The notes under the pieces: generated by a model
Databases searched by the model: none
What the model was told of the DNA's origin: nothing
What the model saw: only the letters and a program-made list of their open reading frames with translations
Shown here: piece by piece, positions 24,735 to 38,200 of the stretch
Layout: each line of letters starts with the position of its first letter
Position numbering within the stretch: the stretch's first letter is position 1
Translations under genes and position numbers: made by a program
NCBI RefSeq assembly: GCF_008831285.2
Contig: NC_045138.2
Coordinates: 13,714,571 to 13,778,570 of the forward strand
Direction of reading: 5' to 3'
Length of the DNA stretch: 64,000 nt
DNA from: Nymphaea colorata
Taxonomy: Eukaryota > Streptophyta > Magnoliopsida > Nymphaeales > Nymphaeaceae

Positions 24735-25974
24735 AACTCGAGATGGTCTATACTAGATACCACTAAATCTTTGTATTTATTGCACCAAATCTTCCGTGTT
24801 CAAGCAATCAAAACTGACTTAGCCAACTGTGGTTGATGGTTGGGGATATTTGCTTTGCTTTACATATTGTCAATACTGCGAAGCGCTTTGGGCTCACGAT
24901 AAACTTTCGTGCCAAAACTGTTTAAATTTTGGTAGTTTGACAGATTCATTATTGGCGACACAACGGGTTTCGTCGAAACTGAAGCAGCGATCCCACTGTC
25001 TGTCGCCACCACTGCTTCGTGTCGGGGCTAGTGATACAGTGAGTTCTCTTGCAAAGATAGCATCGGTGTTAATAGAAATATGTTGCAATGTGTCTTGTAG
25101 TGAGTAATACACGAATTATTTAAACAATCCAACTTATGGCTAATTAAAATTTTTAGGGTAAAAATAAAGAAAATCACAAAGTACACTCAAATTAAAAAAA
25201 AAATGCTGCATATGCAAAAATATGTTCCAAAAAAGGACAGCGCTTTATCTTCCTGTTATTTAACAAGTCAATCATAAAACCCAAAAGCAGTTTTCATGCT
25301 ACAGGCAGGGGCCATCGACCTCCTCAGATTCTCAAAAAATGAAAAATTTACATATAAATTTTGAAATTTTAGTTTAATCTATATAAAAATTAAAAAAAAA
25401 TTATCTTTCGGTTTCTATTAAAATTTTGAAACACCTCACCCTACTAATAATTCCAAGATAACTCTAGCTTTTTACCAAGTAGATCGAGGGCTTCCACCCA
25501 ACTTGATTATCCTTATAAGATTGAGGGTGGTAGGACACTCTTGAGACTTGTGATCCATTCCTCAGTCGCCCTTACAGGTGTGCATGTGAAACTATCTAAT
25601 TCTTGGCAGTACACACAACGACTCTTGAGCTTACGTCGCTTAAAACACAAAACACTCTTTATGTCGACCTTAGCCCAATCCATATATATTCCTTAAATCT
25701 ACACAGCCACCTCATGTATAATTGTGGGGTTGACATTCTACGAGAATGACCAGAGAGCGGAAATTTGGCAGCCAAGGAAGAGGACGAAGCGTGAAATTAA
25801 GAGCTAACTAATTAATGGAAATAAAATTAATGTTCCCTTCGTGTTCAATGATTAATTACGGCACGAAACATTTGATTGCCTTTAATTTCCGGAGCATCTT
25901 ATAGCTTTTACCTAAGACGTCTAATGTACATGTGCCTATATATGTTTAAAAAACATATAAAAAAACTCCTTCTC

Positions 25975-28022
25975 GGATCATGTTGCTTGCTTCCATATTG
26001 GTACAAGTGACCTTTCCTTAAACCTCAGAGAACGCGTGTTTCTAATCAGTGCTTCTGAAGCCTTAAAAGATAATGTCATTTGAGAATGGTATGTAGTTTC
26101 AAGTTAAAGTATTCTTTGATCTTGATTTGGTTCTATTGTTTGACTATCGCTAGTGAAAGAAAGCAGGGGTGGAGCCAGAATTTTCCGCAAGGACGGGTCA
26201 AATGGAGACTGGGTTTTGTGGATTGGATTTGGGTAGGGCCAAACTGAACTTATATTCAAAACATACATTGAGACAAAAAAATAAATAAATTTACTCATTT
26301 TTTAGCGGTCACATGAAGCCATGTTTGTTGGGCAATCAAAGCCGTTGAAAGATCCACCCCAGGCCTGAAGGAGAAACAAACTTCTTGTACCATTGGTTTT
26401 CAATCTAATAAATTGAAAAAAAGAAAAAAAAAATCTGCATGTGACATACTCCCAACTTAATATAGCTGAAAATCACGATTAAAATCCGCACTAACCCATT
26501 TATAATGGTGGAGAACTGTTGCTGCATGCATGATACTCATCAGTTGGTAGGTAGATTCGTTCGACTAGTCTGGTCAGCTCAACCAGGCCGTGACAGATGG
26601 CTAAAATAGAACATTGTTATAAGAAATCTATTGGGGTAGCGTTAAAATAGTGTAGTTTCAATCGGAGGGAACTGAGGTTGCATTAGATTTTTTTAAAAAA
26701 AAAACGGGAGCCTAGGATCCGACCTAATTATGCTTGCCCTGATTTATGTCTGAATCAAGCTCGAGTCAAATCGTGTAAGGTATGCTTTGAATTTTTAGAA
26801 GCTAAACGAGAAATTAAATGGTCTAATAAAACTAAACCTAGAACTAACACAATTGTCATACTGATAAAATCATTCAGGTTTTTTGTGTTGAAAGATTGTA
26901 GAGTAATTATATTTTTTATTGCAGATTTGGAAATGGGATGGCCTAACGTTGGGGTAAATTTTCCCGCCAGACTTTTCTTAAGGCGCTCGCTTTCGTACAT
27001 TCCGACTTTGTGAGAGATTCCCCTGGTATTGATTTCCAATCTGCTAGTCGGTCTAAAACCTGAAAAAATGAAGTGCCAGCAGTCTGATCACCTTTGCTTG
27101 AGTGCAGGATGATCGATCATCACTCTTTAATTAATTTAACTAAACAAACTTGTGATTAGCTTAATTTCCCAAGTTCCCAGACAGATCATTGAGGGCTAAT
27201 GCCTCCAAACTGAAAAAAAAAAAAACAAGTTGAATTGGTGAAAGGAACACAGTACTTAGACCCATTTCAAAACATCTGATCATTCTCAAGGGACGCGTGG
27301 CCTATGCTCGGTTAAAAAACAATTAGTGAGTGTCAAAAGTATAACTGAAGTAATCTTAAGATTTGCGATATTTTCTCTCATAAAAATTATCTTCACTTTG
27401 GGGGAAGATTGGTGCACAGCTGCGATCTAAAATCTGCAACGGTTCACGAGAAGCTATTCATCCAGGAAGCCAACACAGTTGACTATCCATCTCTTTACTG
27501 TTATATAAATGTTTCAAGACTATTTTCAGAGAGCTACCCAAGTGCCGCTCTTTCTGAATATATGCACAGAGACACCTTCTGTTTTTGTATTTAGCCATGC
27601 ATCTGCTTTTGCAGGTTCTGATTTAAAGGACCGATCGAGTCCTAAAATCAATCAATCAATCGTTTGAAGGTCCTCTTTTTTTCTGGAGTTTGAATTGGGT
27701 GTTCAATGTTTAACCTTCTTTCCTGAAGAAACTGCCTCACGGCTTGATCTTCATGTTATACATAGCATTTAGGATCAAATATAAAAGCTAGAGTTTGGGT
27801 AAATGTAATTACTGTAAAGTGAAGGACGCATGCGTCAAAAAACTTCCTTGGTCAACCAAATAAATTTAACACTATCTTTTTCCTCTATTATCTAGTACCT
27901 TTATTACAAATTACCCATGAGAAGAGTGCTTCAATTCTACACGCAAATCACTACAAATAGACACACAATCATTGGTACTACAGCCCTACAGATTCTCAAG
28001 TCACTGCTTATTTCCTGGAAGG
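25975..28022 (+). repeat. Third copy of the Root_cap upstream block, ending in an orphan promoter
   Basis: Collinear with about 11100-13400 and with the inverse of 19894-22375. Anchors are GTGACCTTTCCTTAAACCTC near 26010, AAGCCGTTGAAAGATCC near 26340, CTTTTCTTAAGGCGCTC near 26970 and AAGTGCCAGCAGTCTGATC near 27070. Similarity continues through the promoter and 5' UTR to GTCACTGCTTATTTCCTGGAA at about 28000-28020, then stops where the genes have their ATG. No Root_cap coding sequence follows. Confidence 0.75.
27926..27959 (+). promoter_or_regulatory. Orphan Root_cap-type core promoter (relic)
   Basis: GTGCTTCAATTCTACAC (27926-27942), then 9 bases, then TACAAATA (27952-27959) where the functional copies have TATAAATA or TATAAAG. 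The 17-mer is identical to that of the second gene. The TATA box carries a T-to-C change, and there is no gene behind it. Confidence 0.7.
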
Positions 28023-28148
28023 GCTAAGGCGTTTTGGATGAAGATACTCCGTCGCATCACGCTCGCCAGTTTGAGCAGGTCCTGCGGACGTGATGCAGTA
28101 ATCTCTTACTCAGTATCTATCCGGACTTCAGATTATAATTATCAGCTC

Positions 28149-28353
28149 CCTTGAGTTATCCTGAAACCCTTTGCAATGGCCAAACTTTAAGATATATAGT
28201 TAATAGCCTTTTTCCCTAAGAAGAAGACGGAAGGCGGAGTGTCTTCTTCCTTGAGTTATCCTGAAACCCTTTGCAACCTACTCTCTGTTTATCCGTAGCT
28301 CGAGTGCAAGGAAGAAGACACTCCGCCTTCCGTCTTCTTCTTAGCGAAAAAGG
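28149..28353. repeat. Near-perfect hairpin overlapping a 28-bp direct repeat
   Basis: The inverted arms are 28207-28253 and 28307-28353, 47 bases each with one mismatch; 28216-28253 pairs perfectly with 28307-28344. The loop is 53 bases. In addition, CCTTGAGTTATCCTGAAACC and the next 8 bases occur at 28149-28176 and again at 28249-28276, exactly 100 bases apart. The arms are purine/pyrimidine-rich (AAGAAGACGG...GTCTTCTTCC). Confidence 0.9.
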
Positions 28354-29241
28354 ACAAAAGGGCAAAAAGAAGGAAAATACTGCGCTTTCTCCTGTTGCCA
28401 GGTCGAACAAGTGAAAAGGAAGAACACTGGGATTCTCCCTTCGCAGTATGCAGCCCGTCTTTTACTACTTTGTCCCAATCTAAATATCAAAATTCCTATG
28501 TTCTCTTTTTCAATTCTTATTTCATAATACTTGGTATTCATATGGTTAAACTTGAAACACTGAGAAAGCATAAACGCAACAATTGAGAAGGCATAATCTG
28601 AAAATCGTGTGTACTACGCATTTTCATACGTAGTGTTTACTATATATTCTTCCATTCATCAAACTCAATTTTTATTCACTTTTATTTTCAAATCTATATT
28701 AGTCCATAAGCTCACTAATAAAATCTATCGTCAAGATTAGATTGCCTTTATATACTATGGTAATTGTTAAATCGCACTGGCAACCTCGGGACAAAAATGA
28801 GTTCACGTGCAACTTATTTAAATTGAACAGCTCATAAGAGAAGCTCACAAGCTAGAAGTTTACCAGATAACTGGGCTCCCCTCACAGTAAACGCGAATCG
28901 AGTTTAAGCTACTTTAACAAACCAATGAAATGATTTTCAACTTACATTGTTCAGCTCGTTCGGTTCGTTTCCTCCACCCTAGCTTCAGGATTCAAAAAAC
29001 AGGAAAAATAGATGGCAATGAAAAAAAAAATAAAAAAGATCGACATCTAGCCAGAAAGTGTACCAAGTTTTCTCTATCAAATAATTTATTCTTACCATTT
29101 ATCAAAGTACGCAAACGAGGACACTTATCAACGAAGTAAATGACATTTTTCTAAATGATTGGTTCTCAGATTGTCACCATGGCCTGCTTCTCACAATCTT
29201 CTATTGTACATAACTTCCAAGTCATAAGTGGAGAACAAAAA

Positions 29242-32200
29242 CTAACGCTCCAGAATAGGCATAGATATCTCCTGGCAACGAATTATTCCAGCCGCTCCCC
29301 CATAGCAAAGCCATTTCTCGCTTCCTCTGTTCGGGTTCCACCTCACTCTGTTCATAGAAACAATCTTTGGTGGGAAAACTTCTGCGGCAATCGGTGATTC
29401 CTTCAATCCAGTGACCACCATTTGCAAGTTCTGTCCATCGTCATCATCTACAGTATCCATCTCAGCTGTTCCCTTGCGTTTATTCTGACTGCTTCTCGAC
29501 ACCCTTGACTTTGCATTCTTCTGAGCAACTAAGGGAAGCTCATCTACAGAATCGATTACTGCATCTTCAACCAGGTATCGAGCTGCAGTAAAGAAATTGG
29601 ATTCAGTGACAGTAAGACGCAAGCACACCAACACCAAAAACAGTGAGAAATAGCACGTAAAAATGCTTCACGGTAACATCTAGAAGTGAATTGTTTGCAA
29701 GTCCATAAATACCAGAATTTCACCTGAAGATAATGGATTTGCAGTAATTGCATGAGTTAAGTCCGACAAAGACACGCGAAGGGGTCTGGGAATCTTGCCC
29801 GATTCATCCAACACTCTCTTCATTGGAGAAGCGGTGCCCATTTTCGGGATAGACAATGTAAGAGCATCAGTATCTTTAGTCAGCGACCCAGAAAGGTAGT
29901 GGGGAGTACGATGCCTTCTTTTATCCTTCTCCACGCCCCTACTCGTCAACTATTTATGAAGAGAAGAATTAGCACAGGCTTTTGGTTTTTTAAACAAAAA
30001 ATGTGAAACATGGCATCTGTGCACGGGGAAGACGAGACAAAAACAGATACAATGCCAATTTTATCAATTCATCAAGCAAGTATTTTTACTTGCCTCCAAC
30101 ATGAATAAATCTTATTAGCAAAAGACCAGAATGCTGCAGATGTAAGATCAAAAGAAATACCTGATTTCACGTTCATCGATATAACTTTTGCAAAAGACAA
30201 GAAACAGGCAGATAAATACCTGAAAATGGAGGACAGAACCATCGGCGCTACAGTAGGCAACCATACCTGACAATAACGTTCAAAAAAATGAGGTCCTAGT
30301 CCTACCATCAATAGCGTTCAAAAATTGGAGTGCAACTCTTGCGTAAATTAGAACTTTGATGAGGAGAAAACCAAAATTTGAAAGTAACCCAGTTTAAACA
30401 CAGCACCGTGAAGAAAAGTGTGGAAGAAGCACATCCCAGAATGACACTTTACTCCTCACTCTGCCTATACCGTTAAGCTCCCCCAACTGAGAGGTCCTAC
30501 ACGAAGGGTGAGGCGAATGGAACTTCTGATCTCAGACACCAAGGATGCACTATACAGAGATAGGAAAACTGAATGTCCAGTGATTATGAAGTGTCTGAGA
30601 TCCAATATTATGAAACCCTTCATTTGCTAGAAGCATGACTACAATGGGTCTTGGATGTAGAAGTTGGGTTGAAGAGAATTCTAACATCAGGTCAAAGAGT
30701 CCCAACAAGCGAAGGCACAAAGCTAAACAGAATGAGAAACAGTTCTGAAATTCAGCAATAAACAAATGAGCAGGATAGGAAACAGAAATTTCGAATCACT
30801 AAAAACCTGTTACTTGAGAAACCTGAACACTCCACACTGCATGAGATGAACAATAATATGTCTGCAACCCCTGACATGGTTTTCCGCTGAATGGTCTCCC
30901 AGTCACAGGAACATCAGATGCAGCTTTCAACAGACTAAGGATTCGAAGAGTGCCATCATCCATTGAGAATATAACAGAGCTAAAATTAAAAAGAAAAAAG
31001 AAAAAAAAAAAAGTGGGCTCAAGAATAAAGTTTGAATAAGTCATAAACTAAGAACTAGAATCCTCCATTACAACTCTAGATAAACATGCGGCAAAAAAAA
31101 TTGTGTGAAGTTTCCAGTAGGTAATTTTCTATTATCTGCAATTAATGATCTGCATAGAAGCCTAAAAACATAATGAAATATATACAAATAACACATTTAT
31201 GATCACCTTGGATTATGTACCCAATCCATGCTCAATATGAAACCCCGTGATAGATGAATATCCCACAAAGGCCGAAAAGGATCGCTGCAATTGCAGTTGG
31301 AACGTATCATGTAAACATGTTTAGTGAAGAACAAAGAACACTAGACAAGTGGAGAGAACATTGATCCAAGACATGGAACTTGTTTACCGTATGTCCCAAA
31401 ACCGTATATTTCCACTATGTCCAGCTGTTGCCACTAAATTTTCACAATTTGCATCCCTGCAATTTGTGTTGGAAAAACCTACGGAGTTAATGAAAATATA
31501 AAGATTGTACATTTGCCATTCAAGCCACTAAAAGGGAATGGGGTTAGACAAAATTTCACTAATCATGTCTCATGAGTGAGAAGTGATAACAGTATCACTA
31601 CGAAGCTTTAACAGCTATCACCATCTGGACTATTCATGGAAAGGAATTGGATTGAACCAAGTCTTTAGCAGAAAGACATATATTAACAATATATACATCA
31701 TGAATAAGAACATAAGAAACTTCTGCAGCAATTCAATGTAAAAGGTCCCCAATGAATCCTAGTGAGGAAAGAGGGATGACGGAGGAGAAATGCATCAGCA
31801 GAAACATCCTCCTCTTCCTTGAGTCAGAGGACTTCTTACGCACATGTGCATGCATGCAGACCCAGCTGCACACACATACACACACTCATGGTGCAACACA
31901 AGCACACCATACCCACAGCAGGCAGGTGGCACTCGATAGTCTTGTCAGAATTCACAATAGCTTCATGCATGAAAGTTTGTGTGTTTGTTTGTGTGTAACC
32001 GATTGCATGACAAATATATGAGCCACCGCAGTTTGAACAATAACAATGTTAACAATTAGAGTGATCCAATATCCAAAAATGGAAACAGTCTTCGCATGTT
32101 TGAAGCCTTCAAAGCCATGTGCCTAAGAATGCTTGCCTCCGAGCAAGAAAATCTGTGTTGTTCAGAACAACCATTAGTTTGTACGTTTCATGAGAAAAGC

Positions 32201-35200
32201 TTATGACTTAGTTTGTACAGTTCATGCAAAAAGCTTATGACTTATTATTTCCACTGTCATAAGAAGTTATAAACTTAAGCAATCAATATATGACACTCAA
32301 AAAGTTAAGATGCAGATAGAGAAGTGTCAAAATTGAAATACAATAGACAAATTGGACTTTATACATAAAGATAATTCCATGAAGCACCACATAACTTTCA
32401 TTCGGTGCCCAAGATATGGCTCTGATAGGAAGTGTGTCTGCTGCGAAACAAAGCAAAGGTCTTGTATCTGTAAAAAGAGACAAAGAACAAATTTACAAAT
32501 CTTAACACAAGAAAGTTATCACAGAGGAACAAACTAAATGTTTTGAATTGCACCCATCAATGAGATTGTGGTATGACCAACACAAAGCATCTAATACAAG
32601 TGAAATTCAGATGGCACATATGTTACCCTGGTGAGGCACGGTCTTAGCTAATTTACTCTATGATAAAAGGCAAAAGCTTGCAAAGCCCTGAAAGGCCACA
32701 ACCGTACCTAGGTAAGACTAGTTAGTCCTAGTAAGCAGAAGGAAAAGAAAAGAAGAAACAGGAGATGGAAGAGGAGGACAAGTGGATCCTATTTCCATGT
32801 TATACAACAACTCAAAAGAAATAGACCCAGTAATTAAGGCATTTCTCTTCTCAAACAAAAGGGAATAGTCAAATGCCTCCTCAAGTAAAAAAACCTGAAA
32901 TATGCTTCACATAAAACCCGGATTCAAGTCAGTAGAGTTTGTTCAGTACCACAACAAAAACTTTACATGGAACTTGAACAGACGAGGAGGTTGGGGGGGG
33001 TTGTGGTATTGTGGGAGGGAATATGCAGTCCCAGCCACAGTCAGCTAAAAGGGCTAATCTGAAAGCACATGCAAGTCATGACAAATATAAGTTATTATTG
33101 GAAGTGAACTTATTGCAGCATAACCACAGAAATAAGATTATCACTGCATCACCTTCACAAGACTCTTTCGGCAAGAACTTCCACATAGCAACCTGCACAG
33201 AAAGATATTGGAGTGGCTTACGTGTGAACAAAAAGTCCCGATTCCTTAATGTTACTAAATCCTGTATTGACACTTTCAACGTAGCAGAACACTGCAAGAG
33301 ATACCCACAGGTTAAAGCATACAACACCCTCCTATGATCCTCGATCTTTAGTTTTATAACAACAGACATCTTCACCTGTAGAATTGGACATATGTCTTGT
33401 ACATGCTTTGCATTTGTTGGTCATTCATTAGTAACGGTGTCTTCCACAAGTTAAGAGGTAGTTTAAGGACATCCGGTGGAAAGGGACTTGTTCCTTTTAT
33501 TTATTGAAAATTATGCTTGCTTCTATCCTAAGAGAAGTACAGAGTTTTGCATGAAGTTTAGCGACCAAAAGTTGCAGAAAGCAGCAGTTATTATTCTTAC
33601 CATTATTGCAACCATTACTATTATTAAGTAATTAATTCAGACAAGAAGTTCAAATTTGCAACTAAATATGGCAGCTGGCTTGCAAGAACACATGATCAAA
33701 ACCAAAAATCACAGTTCTAATCGCATGTAGGTTTACGGCCCCATTTGCCTTTGAAAAAACAACTATGAAAGAGGAATCTAACTTAAACCACAAGCTCCAT
33801 AGCCGCCGGCACGGACATGTCTGTGCATTGCACTCAATGACATGTCTATACATAGTTTTGTGAGCATAAACATGTGAGCATTCTACTACAACTCTAATGC
33901 AGCAAATATGTTGCTGAAATGTGTATTCTCAGTTTCCAAAACATAAATCACAAATTCAACCCATCTTGTTACCATTACATGAATTTTACAAAATCTTTTG
34001 ATAATTAATACCTTCTAAGATTGGCTTGAAAATTAGCAAAGTAAATGACAGAGAATGCACTGAACAAAGCTAAGATAGACAACCTTGGGCTCGACTAGGC
34101 TGAACTTAGCCATAAGGTTGCTAGACAAGAGAAATAATATCAAGCCTTGAAATAAGTATAGAATTCCTAACAAATTTAAAGGACATATGAGGATTTACCG
34201 TTCCATCATGACAGCCAACCAGTAGTAAATCATTTGGAACTGCACGCGACCACTCCAATGTAAGAGGAATGCTGATAATAAGAACATTTCAGTTACACAA
34301 TGTGCACAGAGAGAAGGTGTTGGGGGGTGGCTGGAGGGAGGAGGGGGGGAGAGAGAGAGAGAGAGACATCATATACATTTTCATCATGGAATTTGGTTCA
34401 TGTTTTCCAGCAGAATGTTCATCAAAACAATCAACTTAACAGAACAATGAAGTGATAGCATTACAGACCATCCACCAACCAACCAGAAATCAAGCAATCT
34501 ATAAGTTGGCATCAATTTAGTGATATTCCAGCTATATAAGAGCACATATACGGAAAGGTCATCAACATATGATGGGAACTTAAGTCATATATGTTCATAC
34601 AAATGTTGATCAAACCAAAAAGTCCATGCACAGGCTTGGCTCATTTGCCCAAAAGCCAGCCCAAGCTTTGGCCCGAGGGTCATGTTTAGCCAAAACAAGC
34701 CTCAGCTAAACAAGCATAGATGAGCCACATACCAACAAGCTGACTCATGTAACAAAAATTGCCTAGATTTTACTTTTTAAAATATGATTTTTAGTGTTAT
34801 AAATTTCAGTTTTATATGTCCAAAGGCAACATAATAACATTAGACAAGTTAAATCATATAAAATATTTGTGAACAAACCTAGCCAAAACCAACACCCTGT
34901 GTTTGTCCTCAGCTCTTTTCTAAGTAAAAAAAGGTCATGTCAGCCTAGTAGTTAAACCATGAAAACTAAGGGGAAGCTCTAAGACTTGCACAAAATAGAA
35001 GATTTTGCATCCTTAGAAGAGTACATATTAGCCACTAATATAATCCACTAGTGTGTAGAGGAAAGCCAGTGAAAGGACGACATAATCAACATAAGTTATA
35101 TATGAGTGTTTCTGGACTCCCCACGTGCATCGTAAACAATTTAACAACATCCATGCAGAGGAATTTTCTAAAATTATGTTCCAGCTAATTTTGTTACAAG

Positions 35201-38200
35201 GTTCAACAAGCAATAGGTTAGAATTTCCTAAGAGTTAATGTTGCTCTAGCTTCTATATTTATATTTTCAAGAATGGAATACAACTTCCAGCTCAGTTCTA
35301 TCTACTACTAAGATTTTCCAATCAACGTACTATACCTATTGGGGCAAAACCTGTCAAACACTTTTTAAAGTTTCAAGTTCCAAATTACACTCCAAATAAA
35401 TCTTTCATCTGCTGTAAACTCAGCAGAATCAAAGAACAATAACAAATCTAGAAGCATTCTATTCTCAAAACGTGACCAGGTATTGAAATTTTATCTACAG
35501 GAAAGAAGTTCAGAATGAAAACTCATTTTTGTCTGTCTAAAGCAACAAAATCTCAACACACTAACAAACCTTTGGCTGTCTCCTCGAAGTAGCTTTGAGC
35601 ATTTAAACACTGGTTTCAGTTTCATAAAACGTGGATCTGTATCCTTAATATGACCAGATACAAATAGCGCCTTGATGATCCTGGGAGTAGGAATTTCCCA
35701 CCTTCATACATGTAAAAGGATAGCTAGAAGTCAAATTTTCAAGGTTCATTAAAATACAGTAAAGTACATTATAGAAAAAAGAAGTCATGAAGTTCCACAT
35801 ATGGCCTGTGAACAAAAGGTTCTAGATAAGGACTTTTTGTAAAAATAAAATTATCTCCTCCAAGAGATGGAAAGGAATATGGGGAGTGCTGCTGATGGTC
35901 ACACACCCATACAGTAAAGTATATTAATACCAAAAGCTTTGAAATTATTGATCAACGGGACTATCATTGTAGCCACAAGTGTCCTGTCCCGGACGCTAAG
36001 ATGGTACACATATTGCAGATGATCAGCATAAAAATGCACATGATGGAAACTTCAACAATAACTTAAAGCGCGAGGACCTTTTTGGGCAATTAGACAAATA
36101 AAAGAGCATAAAGAAATAAGATTGTGCCGGAAAGCAAGTGAATTTCTTGTTGGTCACTGTAACTTTGCCTTTAAGGTTTTTCCCAATTGAAAGTAGTCCC
36201 TGCATGGCCGAAAGAAAATGTCATCCTCCATGCTCTTCAGCAATTGCAGCAACTATACTGCAATATGGCAAGGACATGCCAAAAAGCGGCACTAAAACAC
36301 AAAGCCAAACAATATGGGGAAATATAGTCTAGCTTATTGAACTGGAATACATTTGGGCATTTGCAGGATGACATAATCTGGGATAGTTCCACCCAGTTTA
36401 TCATGGTTCATATCATCCTATGTGCTGAGAAATTTAGCTGTTATCCTTGGGTTCTGCGACATGAGGTATGTCAACAGGTCCAGATTTGGACAAGAAAGTA
36501 GCTCCCCAATTTTGGCCTGATATAAATAAAGAAAGGAATAGATGGTAACCAGTAAGCTGGTTGGGCATGATAAGGATACCCTGATCTCCCTAACGACAGC
36601 CTACTTTGTGTTATTTGCTAAATGGTCTTCTCCAGCAAGCCAACTGAAACCATAATGCAACTAGGAGTGTACTCACTCAGCAACAGTTTGTGGACCCAAA
36701 ATACTAGCTCATCCACGTAACTGACTAGCTATGGTTACACATAACAGGAAATAGATCATATGCATCTAAGCAAAAAATAGTTAACAACCACCTATTGGAA
36801 AATTTGTCCAATCGCAGCCTCATTCGTCCAAAGAAAGGTAGATGACGTCAAGGATTCAAGTGCAGAACTTACAAAATGGAACTGTTTAAGCCACATTAAC
36901 AACATAAAAACAATTAAAGCAGGCAGTGTTCATGTGACATACACTTGTATGGAGCCATCTCCAAGTACCACTGCCAGAAAACCCATGCGGCAGCAGTTTC
37001 CTTGCTTAGAGCAAGGCTTCCATTTAACATCCAAAGCAACTCTCCCATCATGAACCAAGGATAGAACAAATTTGGGCAGAGCCAGCTCCTTCAGAGCATC
37101 AATTGATGGACTACTATCACCATGCAGAAGTGATTTAGAATCACCAAGATGAACTGATGGAGAAAGTGGATCGGCACAGGAAGACCCTGTCCTTGCTTGA
37201 TCTTTCAACTTTCTCTTTTTCTTAGCAGGAATCAAGCCTAACTTCTGTGTGGACAAACTTTCTGTCTCATCAGCAATCATATTTACAGCTAAACCACCAA
37301 CATTTCCTTGAATACCATTTAAATCAGCACCAGCAGCTTTTCCAATAGTGCTAGATATGGATACATTGCCATTTGTATCTTCACGTGCAGACTTCCTCCC
37401 ATCAGGCCGCCTTTTCAATCTGGCTTCGTGAGAAGATGAAAAGGAATCCTGCTTTGAAATGACACTTAAAAGTAACCATATCTGGACAAAACCTGGGCCA
37501 GACAGTGCAGTGCCGATCTTATGAAATGGAGAGTCAGATGGATGGGCAGCAACAGCAAGATACTGAAAGCTAAAATGCAGGAAAATCAGTCACCATGATG
37601 CCAATAGGATGGTAACCAAGTTTCCAGACACAGAAATGAAAAAGGATCTCATACAAATACAGATACCTAGCCTATCAGGTAGAAGAAAAGGTGAAAAAAG
37701 TTGCAGACAAGAAGATTCATAAAAGGTAAGAAAGCCAATTGAGGGTAAAAAAAGATGTACAACTCCCAAATACAACCATTATGTGAACTGATGGTAAGAA
37801 ATCTTCTTTCACGTAGTGTCAGCATTTCACTTTAGTTGAGCTATCTGTATATATGAAGTAGCTGTTTGTTGTTTAGCTAGTGCCGAAAGCAACTAAGGCA
37901 GGCAGAAGGCAGAACAGTAGGGCAATTAAGTGGCTGGAACAAAAAAATATATGCTTTTTTTAAAATTTTAACCCAGATTCTTTTAATTTTTTAATGATTT
38001 GGTTGCACCATTGCAGAGAGAAGAGACTGAGAAGGGAAGGGAGATCAAAAGGTCCACCATAAAATTGTTCTTCTTCTTCTTTCTTTTCCCTCATATGGTT
38101 CTTTTCCTCCTCTTTCTTTAACTATCTTCCAGGAGTTGCCTAGACTCAGTCAGGTCCTTTTAGTGACTGGCTACTCCGTGTATTTACTACATTGTGCACT

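Larger units (their letters stand above)
22376..25974. other. Intergenic region with two hAT-type MITEs, no supported gene
   Basis: It contains MITE copies C (23418-23706) and D (24208-24529) and a long (TA)n tract (24684-24731). ORFs at 23821-24012 and 24829-25107 have no recognisable domain. A diffuse patch near 25300-25460 resembles common low-complexity plant repeats. Confidence 0.6.
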
